A stretch of DNA of 10,776 bases from Deltaproteobacteria bacterium (GTDB lineage: Bacteria > Bdellovibrionota > UBA1018), in contig JACQAU010000056.1 of assembly GCA_016194835.1 (NCBI GenBank), positions 1-10,776 on the forward strand. The letters run 5' to 3'. The translations under genes were made by a program, and so were the position numbers. Below the pieces are notes generated by a model that had not been told where the DNA came from, made no database searches, and saw only the letters and a list, made by a program, of their open reading frames with translations. Position 1 is the stretch's first letter. Each line of letters starts with the position of its first letter. This document shows, one piece after another, positions 1 to 6,195 of this stretch.

Positions 1-1
1 T

Positions 2-415
2 TATATAAAGCGGGTTGTTGGTTTACCTGGAGATCTTATTGAAGTAAGATCGGGTCATGTAATTATGAATGGAACTACGCTAGATTTACCTGAATCTAAA
101 ATACCTGAATCTAAAGTAAATAATCTTTGCAGTAGTGAAAAAATTTTAGATACTGTTTATTCTGTTTGCATTGAACAACCTATAATGGATGATATGCCAT
201 CTGTCAAAGTTCCAGAATATACTGTATTTGTACTTGGAGATTTCAGATCCCAAATCACAACGAAGATTAAAAAAAGCTGGGGTCTCGTGCCTGCTGCGTC
301 ATTAAAAGGTAAACCGCGTTTAATTTGGCTTTCTATTACACCAAAACAAGAATCTCAAGAAACAGGATGGTTTTATCGGGTTCGTTTTGATCGGATGTTG
401 CGAAGAATTAACTAA
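2..415 (+). CDS. lepB: Type I signal peptidase, C-terminal part (5' end outside window)
   Basis: Membrane-bound serine/lysine protease (family S26) that removes signal peptides from exported proteins. The frame is open from base 2, so the gene enters from the left and the first in-window ATG (65) is not the start. The fragment opens with YIKRVVGLPGD, the family box that carries the general-base lysine (nt 8-10); the catalytic serine would lie upstream. It ends with VFVLGD, then WGLVPAASLKGKPRLIWLS and a basic tail, as in LepB. Odd: box E, normally GDNRDNSxDSRxWG, reads GDFRSQITTKIKKSWG here, two residues longer and lacking the usual NS and DSR residues. Odd: residues PESKI/PESKV between these boxes come from a 15-bp tandem duplication. 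The TAA is 39 nt before pyrB. Family assignment is firm; whether it is a standard housekeeping LepB or a divergent paralogue is open. Confidence 0.85.
   Translation, partial: YIKRVVGLPGDLIEVRSGHVIMNGTTLDLPESKIPESKVNNLCSSEKILDTVYSVCIEQPIMDDMPSVKVPEYTVFVLGDFRSQITTKIKKSWGLVPAASLKGKPRLIWLSITPKQESQETGWFYRVRFDRMLRRIN
87..116 (+). repeat. 15-bp in-frame tandem duplication in lepB
   Basis: Bases 87-101 and 102-116 are the same 15-mer except for the last base (A versus G). The unit length is a multiple of three, so the frame is kept and the protein reads PESKI then PESKV. It lies in the poorly conserved region between the lysine box and box E, where length varies between homologues. Confidence 0.85.
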
Positions 416-458
416 TTATGGATTTATTAAGATGCTAATTATGGATTTATTAAAATGC
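413..458 (+). repeat. 23-bp tandem duplication spanning the lepB-pyrB junction
   Basis: Bases 413-435 and 436-458 are identical except at one position (G at 431, A at 454). The first copy contains the lepB stop TAA (413-415); the second contains the pyrB ATG (455). The whole lepB-pyrB spacer is therefore duplicated. Each copy starts a tiny frame: ATG 418 encodes MDLLRC then TAA, and ATG 441 encodes MDLLKC then TAA at 459-461. That second TAA overlaps the in-frame pyrB ATG at 461 (TAATG). No good Shine-Dalgarno sequence is visible, so whether these mini-frames are translated is unknown. Confidence 0.85.
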
Positions 459-1387
459 TAATGAAAAATAACTTACTGGCTATAGAAGACATAAACAAAG
501 AAGAAGTTCGCTATCTATTAAAAGGAGCAAAAAAACTAGCTCAAGCCAAGAGCGTTCCTTTGTTTTTAAATGGAAAAACGGTGGCAAATCTTTTTTTTGA
601 AAATTCTACCCGCACGCGCAGCTCTTTTGAAATTGCCACAAGAAAATTAGGCGGAAGTGTTTTAAATTTTACTGCAACGACTTCTAGTGTTCAAAAAGGA
701 GAAAGTCTTATTGACACAGCAAGAAATATCGAAGCTATGCAACCGAGTTGTATTGTGGTTCGTCATGCTTCCGCTGGGAGTCCAAAGGTATTAGCCGATG
801 CCGTTAATATTCCTGTTGTGAACGCTGGAGACGGGTTCCATGAACATCCAACACAAGCTTTGTTAGATGTTTTTACAATCGAAGAAAAACTTGGTTCTGT
901 TTTAAAGAAAAAAATACTTATAATAGGAGACATTGCTCACAGTCGTGTAGCTCGTTCTGATATTCATTTATTAAAAAAATTAGGAGCTCAGGTTTCTGTG
1001 TGTGGGCCTCCAACGTTGCTTCCTCCAGAGCCAGAGAGTTTAGGTGTTAGTTATTCGTATAGATTAGAAGATTTTTTAAACATGGCAGATGTTATTGTTG
1101 CATTGCGCATACAACTCGAAAGACAAAATAAAATGCAAATACCAACACTAAACGAATATGCCAAGTTTTGGGGCATTAATGCAGAAAGAGCAAAGCTCAT
1201 TAAAAAAGGAGCAATTATTTTGCACCCTGGGCCTATCAATCGGGGGGTCGAACTTCAGTCAGAGGTTGCAGATGGCCCTTTGTCTGTGATTTTGGATCAA
1301 GTTGCAAATGGAGTTTTAGTTAGAATGTCTGCTTTAGCAGCCTTATGTATGCCAAAAGAATATGAAGAATGGGTAAAATATGGGTAA
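455..1387 (+). CDS. pyrB: Aspartate carbamoyltransferase, catalytic subunit
   Basis: Cytoplasmic enzyme that condenses carbamoyl phosphate with L-aspartate to N-carbamoyl-aspartate, the committed step of de novo pyrimidine synthesis. 310 aa, the usual catalytic-chain length. Carbamoyl-phosphate site FFENSTRTRSSFE at 47-59; HPTQALLD at 131-138; HSRVARS at 162-168; aspartate-binding loop LRIQLERQ at 217-224; HPGPINRG at 257-264. These distinguish it from ornithine carbamoyltransferase. Start: ATG 455 or, two codons on, ATG 461; neither has a clear ribosome site, and 461 overlaps the stop of a 6-residue mini-frame. The C-terminal codons lie in an 11-bp tandem duplication. It is followed 6 nt later by pyrC, so the two are surely co-transcribed. 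No regulatory chain (pyrI) is seen here. Confidence 0.97.
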   Translation: MLMKNNLLAIEDINKEEVRYLLKGAKKLAQAKSVPLFLNGKTVANLFFENSTRTRSSFEIATRKLGGSVLNFTATTSSVQKGESLIDTARNIEAMQPSCIVVRHASAGSPKVLADAVNIPVVNAGDGFHEHPTQALLDVFTIEEKLGSVLKKKILIIGDIAHSRVARSDIHLLKKLGAQVSVCGPPTLLPPEPESLGVSYSYRLEDFLNMADVIVALRIQLERQNKMQIPTLNEYAKFWGINAERAKLIKKGAIILHPGPINRGVELQSEVADGPLSVILDQVANGVLVRMSALAALCMPKEYEEWVKYG

Positions 1388-1391
1388 AATA
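1370..1391 (+). repeat. 11-bp perfect tandem duplication at the pyrB-pyrC junction
   Basis: TGGGTAAAATA occurs at 1370-1380 and again at 1381-1391 with no mismatch. The unit is not a multiple of three. As the sequence stands, pyrB ends WVKYG-TAA inside the second copy, 6 nt before the pyrC ATG. With one copy removed, pyrB would read on as WVKYND and stop at a TGA lying inside the start of pyrC. The duplication therefore changed an overlapping gene junction into a spaced one. Confidence 0.85.
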
Positions 1392-1393
1392 TA

Positions 1394-2692
1394 ATGATTG
1401 AAAGATTTATCATTCGTGGAGGTAAAATAATAGATCCAGCTCAAGACATTGACTTTACAGGAGATGTATTGGTCGAAGATGGAAAAATAAAAGCTTTAGA
1501 AAAGCCTGGTAAAATCCCTGTATCTCGTGGATTAAAAATAATTGATGCTAAAAAATTCTGGGTTTTACCTGGTCTTATTGACGTGCATGTTCATTTGAGG
1601 GAACCTGGCTTTGAGTATAAAGAAACAATAGAAACAGGAACGAAAGCTGCCGTAGCGGGTGGGTTTACTTCGATCGCCTGTATGGCTAATACGTTGCCAG
1701 TTAACGACAGCCCGTCTATTACTGCGTATATTCGGGAGAAAGCAAGACAATCGGCCTCATGTCGAGTTTTTCCTGTGGGAGCTTTAAGCAAAGGGTTAAA
1801 GGGTGAGGAACTTGCAGAAATTGGAGGCATGATTGGAGAGGGAGCTAAAGCCATTAGTGATGATGGCATTCCTGTAATGAATTCGTATCTGATGAGAAAG
1901 GGTTTGGATTACGCCAAGGCATTTGGAGTGGCGATTATTGATCATGCTGAGGACTCTAGTCTTGTAGGGCAAGGGGTGATGAATGAAAGTATTTTTTCTA
2001 CCGAGCTCGGGTTGAGAGGAAATCCACAAGCCTCAGAAGAAATCATGGTGGCTAGAGATATTGCGCTTTGTCGTTTGACCAAATCGCGTCTTCATATCGC
2101 ACATATTTCGACTGCTGTTGCGTTGGAGCATCTGAAAAGAGCAAAAGATGAAGGACTTTTGGTTACTGCAGAAGTCAGTCCTCATCACCTGACGCTTACG
2201 GAAGAGGAAATCAGAAATTATGACACGAATTTTAAGGTAGCTCCGCCACTTAGGTCAAAAAAAGATGTCTTAACATTAAGAAAAGCGTTAGCTCATGGAT
2301 ATATTGATATTATTGCTTCGGACCATGCTCCACACAGTGTTAACGAAAAAGCTCTGGAGTTTGATCAAGCTGCTAATGGCATTATAGGTCTTCAGACCAC
2401 AGTGCCTTTGACTTTAGGTTTAGTGAGAGAAAAAATTTTACCACTAAAAAGATGGATTGAGTCTCTTACTATTGCGCCTGCAAAATTATTAGGAATTGAA
2501 TATGGTACTCTAAAAAAAGGCTCTCAGGCTGATATTACGATTATAGACCCGAACGAACAATGGACATTTAGCGAGGCACTTAATCGCTCAAAAAGCAAAA
2601 ACTCCCCATTTTTTGGTAGAACATTTCGTGGAAAAGTAAAAATGACAATTATGGGTGGACGTATTGTTTTTGAGGACGGGATAGTGAATTAA
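1394..2692 (+). CDS. pyrC: Dihydroorotase, type I
   Basis: Zinc amidohydrolase that cyclises N-carbamoyl-aspartate to dihydroorotate, the step after PyrB; active PyrB-PyrC complexes are known in some bacteria. 432 aa, normal for the longer type I (Bacillus/Aquifex-like) class rather than the roughly 350-aa E. coli class. All expected metal and catalytic residues are visible: HVHLREPG at 65-72 (H65, H67, substrate R69), SDDG at 155-158, HAED at 184-187, the second histidine of HIAHIST (H237) and D310 of IASDHAPH. The usual MPNT substrate motif reads MANT (97-100), a minor change. This suggests an active enzyme rather than a non-catalytic PyrC-like partner. Start ATG 1394 lies just after the 11-bp duplication; ribosome site weak (GGG 10 nt upstream). 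No convincing terminator follows the TAA. Confidence 0.97.
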   Translation: MIERFIIRGGKIIDPAQDIDFTGDVLVEDGKIKALEKPGKIPVSRGLKIIDAKKFWVLPGLIDVHVHLREPGFEYKETIETGTKAAVAGGFTSIACMANTLPVNDSPSITAYIREKARQSASCRVFPVGALSKGLKGEELAEIGGMIGEGAKAISDDGIPVMNSYLMRKGLDYAKAFGVAIIDHAEDSSLVGQGVMNESIFSTELGLRGNPQASEEIMVARDIALCRLTKSRLHIAHISTAVALEHLKRAKDEGLLVTAEVSPHHLTLTEEEIRNYDTNFKVAPPLRSKKDVLTLRKALAHGYIDIIASDHAPHSVNEKALEFDQAANGIIGLQTTVPLTLGLVREKILPLKRWIESLTIAPAKLLGIEYGTLKKGSQADITIIDPNEQWTFSEALNRSKSKNSPFFGRTFRGKVKMTIMGGRIVFEDGIVN

Positions 2693-2858
2693 AAAACTTT
2701 ACATGTTTAAGTAATTTGCAGTAGTCAAAAAGTTAAACGAAAAATAACGGTTTTGTAAAAAATGATTGCTTATATTATTCACATATCTTTAAACATAACT
2801 TATTGAAATTGTATAGCTTTAATCATTGGTTTTTAAATGCGGTCATCACGCCCTAGCC

Positions 2859-2873
2859 TGGCACAGTTCTTGC
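2859..2873 (+). promoter_or_regulatory. Sigma-54 (RpoN) -24/-12 promoter
   Basis: TGGCAC (2859-2864), 5 nt, TTGC (2870-2873). The invariant GG (2860-2861) and GC (2872-2873) are separated by exactly 10 nt, as sigma-54 requires. Transcription would start near 2885, about 19 nt before the ATG at 2904. A purine-rich ribosome site (GGAGAG, 2890-2895) lies between them at good spacing. Sigma-54 promoters need an AAA+ activator bound upstream; the 2693-2858 stretch is AT-rich and I could not pick out a clear palindromic activator site or a terminator for pyrC in it. Confidence 0.85.
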
Positions 2874-2903
2874 CTCTAATTATAACCATGGAGAGTCTAT
2901 TTT

Positions 2904-3125
2904 ATGATTGGAAAAAATAATAAAAAAAGATTTCACGAGATAGTGCACAAGAAAGTGTTATGGAGAGTTCTATTTTTAATGTGTGCTTTTATTTTTAGCT
3001 TGTATTTATATCCAGCTATAGCAAAGGAACCAACACAAACAGAAAATGAACCATGGCCACAGTCTTTTTTGCAAGCTATAATTAATGACCAAATGGTTTC
3101 TTGGGCTATCGCTAGATTACAATAG
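2904..3125 (+). CDS. Signal-peptide-bearing N-terminal fragment of an exported HEAT-repeat protein (frameshifted)
   Basis: 73 codons with the best ribosome site in the neighbourhood (GGAGAG, 8 nt before the ATG) and directly under the sigma-54 promoter. Lys/Arg-rich N-terminus, a hydrophobic core at about residues 19-36 and an AIA-KE signal peptidase I-like site near 41, so the product is exported. The mature part is only about 32 residues and ends ...AIARLQ at a TAG (3123-3125). The -1 frame is open from 3116 and runs without a stop into the long frame that ends at 5029. Adding one base at 3116-3123 joins them as one protein of about 708 aa. I therefore read this as the 5' part of one broken gene, not a small independent gene. 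No slippery heptamer for programmed frameshifting is present. Confidence 0.75.
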   Translation: MIGKNNKKRFHEIVHKKVLWRVLFLMCAFIFSLYLYPAIAKEPTQTENEPWPQSFLQAIINDQMVSWAIARLQ

Positions 3126-3265
3126 ATAATACTTCTAAGAATTCGGATGACATTGAAGAAGCGCTTCCTCCACTAATCACAGATAAGCTCACACAAGAAA
3201 CTGTATTTCAAGCTTTAGGAGAGCTTGCACCACAAGGGAAACAGGCAGAAGAAGCTGTATATTAT

Positions 3266-5029
3266 TTGTTTAATACTTTAGGTAGCAATACAGACGCTTT
3301 TAAAAAAGCTTTAACTTTAATTATAAATAACGACAAGCATCAGACAAAGAGCACAGTAGGAATGGTGTTAAATGAAATAACGGTAAATGATGGCGAGACA
3401 CTAGAAAAACTTGAGTTTTGGATTGATTTTAGAAAAAAACTCAACGGATCACAGGATGAAGTATTAAATCAAAAGATTATTAAAAAGTATGTGGATTTTT
3501 TGAAGGAATTAAGAGGCAATGAAGAAATTCTAAGCGATAAAAATAGTACTCAAAATAGTGATCAAAATAAAGCACAGCTTTTTGCTGATATAATGAAAGC
3601 ACTATCCGAAAGAGTACCAGCTACAATTAATCAGGAACAAATTAAAGTAGTAAGAGAGATTTTAAGAGCATTTAAGCAAGAGTTACCAGAAAATAAACCA
3701 GAGTTGTTAAAAAAAGAAAGTGCACTAGAAAAGACAGCACCTGACACTGAAGCCTTGCAGGTGATCTTAAATGCTTATAATTCCTTACGTAAAGGTGTGA
3801 ATTTACAAGAGTCTGACAAAATAAAACTAGCAGGTTTTCGTGAAGCATTTATGGATATTGTGTGGAAGAGCAACCAAAAAGAGAGCTTTTTAACAGAAGT
3901 AATAAATAATATGTCTGATAGTTCAGACTCGCAGCGTCATGACAATTATAGTGCAATATTTGAGTTAATAAAAAATAAGAACCATAATGAGCTAGCTTCT
4001 CTTTTGGTTAAGATATTAGGATCAAATACGAATGTCTTGACTGCTAATAACGCAAGCCGGATTGTAGTCCATGAATTAGAAAAAGCATTACAAGATACAA
4101 AAGACCTAGAGCTTAAAAATAGATTTAAGGAAATACTAAAGAAATTAGTTTTAACTGAACAAGACAATAATAATCGTGATTATTTTATTTCTCTACTTAG
4201 TTCAAAAACAAAATATTTTTCTATTGATGACAAAGAAAAATATGCTTTATGGTCAAAGGTTTTACAAGTAAAAAAGCAATTCACGGATATTCTGAGTGTT
4301 AAAAATACAAACCCGACTACAGTCAGCAAATTAGATAAAGAAGAAGAATTACCAAGCACACAAAACTTACAACATAAGGAGAACACTGAAAATCGTGTGC
4401 AGTTTACAAGTAATGACCGTTTAGTAGCTGTCAGAGAACTTGCTACGATCACTGACGCAAAACTAATCTCAAAAGTAGCTTTACTTTTCTGGGATGTTTT
4501 ATATGAGGATTATAATAGTAAGGATAATAATGTAGATGTTGTAACTGAAAGAGATATTTTATTTCGCAATCTTTATGAGATTTATAGCAATAATAAAATT
4601 TTTAACAATAAAGACAATCCATATCCTACTTCACCAAAGGCTATTTCTGTGCTGAATCATATGCTTAAAGATAAAAATTTTAATCCATATCTGGTGCTTG
4701 ATTCTATTGACATAGCAACCAAGATTGATATGGAAGGCTCAGTAGTAATTTCTGCACTTATTAGAGTTTTAAAAGATCAAGATAAAGATATTCGCTATGC
4801 AGCTGCAGTAGCCTTAGGTGAAATAGAAGGCCCAGCAGCTATTCCTGCACTTATTGAAGCTTTGAAAGATGAAGAGTATTGTGTTCGCCAAGTAGCTGCA
4901 GAAGCCTTAGGAAAAATAGAAGCAGCACACCCAGGCTCTACAACCGCAAAACAAAAAGACAGTGGTCACTCATCTATACAAGCAGGATCTGCTGAAACTA
5001 CACAGAAAGAAAGTGATAGAGAGCAATAA
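3266..5029 (+). CDS. C-terminal main body of the exported HEAT-repeat protein (frameshifted from 2904)
   Basis: The reading frame is open from 3116, but the first possible start is TTG 3266 (587 aa), which has no ribosome site and lies mid-helix; the true start is almost certainly ATG 2904 across the frame break. The product is Lys/Glu/Asn-rich and looks almost wholly helical. Two clear HEAT (PBS-lyase-like) repeats lie at about 491-521 (VVISALIRVLKDQDKDIRYA) and 522-553 (PAAIPALIEALKDEEY, then VRQVAAEALGKIE). The earlier part has weaker helical units, including LGSNT twice (starting near 3278 and 4016). The last 33 residues are a Ser/Thr/Gln/Lys-rich disordered tail. HEAT arrays bind proteins, so an extracytoplasmic scaffold or partner-binding role is plausible, but no specific function is recognised. 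It is unclear whether the copy is dead or the break is a sequencing error. Confidence 0.75.
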   Translation: MFNTLGSNTDAFKKALTLIINNDKHQTKSTVGMVLNEITVNDGETLEKLEFWIDFRKKLNGSQDEVLNQKIIKKYVDFLKELRGNEEILSDKNSTQNSDQNKAQLFADIMKALSERVPATINQEQIKVVREILRAFKQELPENKPELLKKESALEKTAPDTEALQVILNAYNSLRKGVNLQESDKIKLAGFREAFMDIVWKSNQKESFLTEVINNMSDSSDSQRHDNYSAIFELIKNKNHNELASLLVKILGSNTNVLTANNASRIVVHELEKALQDTKDLELKNRFKEILKKLVLTEQDNNNRDYFISLLSSKTKYFSIDDKEKYALWSKVLQVKKQFTDILSVKNTNPTTVSKLDKEEELPSTQNLQHKENTENRVQFTSNDRLVAVRELATITDAKLISKVALLFWDVLYEDYNSKDNNVDVVTERDILFRNLYEIYSNNKIFNNKDNPYPTSPKAISVLNHMLKDKNFNPYLVLDSIDIATKIDMEGSVVISALIRVLKDQDKDIRYAAAVALGEIEGPAAIPALIEALKDEEYCVRQVAAEALGKIEAAHPGSTTAKQKDSGHSSIQAGSAETTQKESDREQ

Positions 5030-5036
5030 TAATCTG

Positions 5037-5067
5037 AGAGTTGCATTTAAAACCTACTGCAATCTCT
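5037..5067 (+). other. Hairpin after the HEAT-protein gene
   Basis: AGAGTTGCA (5037-5045) can pair with TGCAATCTCT (5058-5067) as nine base pairs with one bulged A, around a 12-nt AT-rich loop. It begins 8 nt after the stop codon. No T-run follows, so it is not a canonical intrinsic terminator; it could protect the 3' end of the message or mark a Rho-dependent stop. Confidence 0.35.
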
Positions 5068-5140
5068 GATATGCAATACCTTCTGGGTCCAGTTTTATTA
5101 AAAGTTTATTACATTGACCAATAATGATCATGTCGATAAA

Positions 5141-5761
5141 ATGCCGCACATGCAAAAAATTCCTGCACTATGCCTACTTGCACTATGCCTACTATTGATA
5201 ACCTCAATTGCCTACACAGGTGAATCAGCATTAGAGGCCACGAAAAAAATTGTAGGACAATATAACGGTCAGTGGACTCTTTATGGAACTTCTGCTGGTA
5301 AGGTGGTCGAAAAAACAACCTGGACTGATGTCCTAACTGCTGAAAACCCAATCGAAAAAACTGGACGATCTTTTGTAGAAATCACAGACGTCATGACTTT
5401 TCATGATGGTACAACTCGCACATCGAAATTTATTGAAGGCTATTTTACAAACCCAGATGGGTCTGCAGGGGATAGATTTTATGAAATCAATGGCAAACCT
5501 GTTTCTTTCAAGAAACTTTCAGAAAATGATTGGACCTTTCACACAACTCTTGATGCGGGAGAACTCTGGTTCCTGGGCTTTAATCCAACCAATGTTCTTC
5601 TTGCAACTCAAGTTACCACTAAATCTACTACATATGACGGAAAAATAGATACTGACCATATCACCAGAGTTACTACAATTCAGTGGAAAGACACTGATGG
5701 TTTAGTCAAATCTACCCAGTTTGTAAGTATGAAGGGCTTGCACAAACGGGTTGTAAAATAG
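5141..5761 (+). CDS. Exported protein of unknown function, beta-rich
   Basis: 206 aa if started at ATG 5141 (ATG 5150 also possible; the in-frame TTG at 5114 is less likely because the hydrophobic segment would then sit far from the N-terminus). No strong ribosome site at any of them. Signal peptide with a Leu/Cys core (ALCLLALCLLLITSIA) and an S-I-A cleavage site near residue 24; the core holds an exact 15-bp duplication. The mature part alternates polar and hydrophobic residues with many Thr, Trp and Gly, for example GQYNGQWTLYG near its start and paired TTWTDV / TRVTTIQWKD strands. This suggests a beta-sandwich or lipocalin-like fold, an inference from pattern only. No catalytic motif is recognised. 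It lies 111 nt after the HEAT protein on the same strand and may belong to the same envelope module. Confidence 0.75.
   Translation: MPHMQKIPALCLLALCLLLITSIAYTGESALEATKKIVGQYNGQWTLYGTSAGKVVEKTTWTDVLTAENPIEKTGRSFVEITDVMTFHDGTTRTSKFIEGYFTNPDGSAGDRFYEINGKPVSFKKLSENDWTFHTTLDAGELWFLGFNPTNVLLATQVTTKSTTYDGKIDTDHITRVTTIQWKDTDGLVKSTQFVSMKGLHKRVVK
5164..5193 (+). repeat. 15-bp perfect tandem duplication inside a signal peptide
   Basis: TGCACTATGCCTACT occurs at 5164-5178 and again at 5179-5193 without mismatch. In frame it gives ALCLL-ALCLL, so the duplication lengthened the hydrophobic core of the signal peptide by five residues. With one copy the core would be on the short side for Sec export. Confidence 0.9.
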
Positions 5762-5808
5762 ATCTTTGATATTGCCATTATTCAGAAAATTTAATATTAA
5801 TTCATAAT

Positions 5809-6195
5809 ATGAATACACGATTATCTTACTTTGGTAATAAGTTGATTATAGTTTTATTATTATTCACTCTTGCTTGTGCATCTGCTCATAAAAGAGCAAG
5901 AAAACACATGGAAAATCAATCATACGAAGAAGCAGCAGCAACTTATGAGTCAATCCTTAGATCTAGCCCTAGTGATGCCGAGGCAGTAGCAGGATTAAGA
6001 GAGGCTCACGAGAAAATTATAGAAAGTCAATTGATTCAGATCAGAATGACACGTATGTCTGGTAATCCCGAGGGGGCCGCGCATCAATTGTTAGAACTCA
6101 TTCAACGAGAAGACGAATGGAAAGTGCAACCCAAAGGAAAAGTGGCATTTACCCAAAATGAAGAATCAGAAATCAGGAGACTTACCAGAAAATAA
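5809..6195 (+). CDS. Short exported or lipoprotein-like TPR protein
   Basis: 128 aa. N-terminus NTRLSYFGNKLIIVLLLFTLACASA is a signal peptide. Cys23 in TLAC could be a loose lipobox, or cleavage could follow ASA (signal peptidase I). Residues about 27-65 look like one TPR helical pair (SYEEAAATYESILRSSPSDAEAVAGLREAH), followed by a second weaker pair (GNPEGAAHQLLELI). The gene then stops abruptly at TAA 6193-6195, and a longer frame one base on, already overlapping by 38 nt, carries on. Deleting one base near the A-rich stretch at 6188-6200 would fuse the two into one protein of about 410 aa. An envelope-located protein with a protein-binding TPR is the cautious reading. No ribosome site is evident before ATG 5809. 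Confidence 0.65.
   Translation: MNTRLSYFGNKLIIVLLLFTLACASAHKRARKHMENQSYEEAAATYESILRSSPSDAEAVAGLREAHEKIIESQLIQIRMTRMSGNPEGAAHQLLELIQREDEWKVQPKGKVAFTQNEESEIRRLTRK

Noticed and set aside
1051..2029. Several 60-90 aa minus-strand open frames inside pyrB and pyrC
   Set aside because: They lie wholly within strongly conserved coding sequence on the other strand, have no ribosome sites and resemble no protein family; they are coding shadows.
2693..2760. Possible terminator after pyrC (short complementary stretches such as GTTTAA and TTAAAC)
   Set aside because: Stems of six AT pairs with loops over 20 nt and no following T-run; expected by chance in such AT-rich DNA.
3110..3126. Programmed ribosomal frameshift in the HEAT-protein gene
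   Set aside because: No X-XXY-YYZ slippery heptamer in the 8-nt window where a -1 shift must occur, and no evident downstream pseudoknot.
3266..3268. TTG as the genuine start of the HEAT-repeat protein
   Set aside because: No ribosome site, and the frame is open and protein-like for 50 more codons upstream to 3116, where it meets the signal-peptide fragment one base out of frame.
5114..5119. TTGACC as a -35 box, or TTG 5114 as the start of the exported protein
   Set aside because: No -10 hexamer at 16-18 nt leaves room for a leader before ATG 5141, and starting at 5114 would push the signal-peptide core unusually far from the N-terminus.
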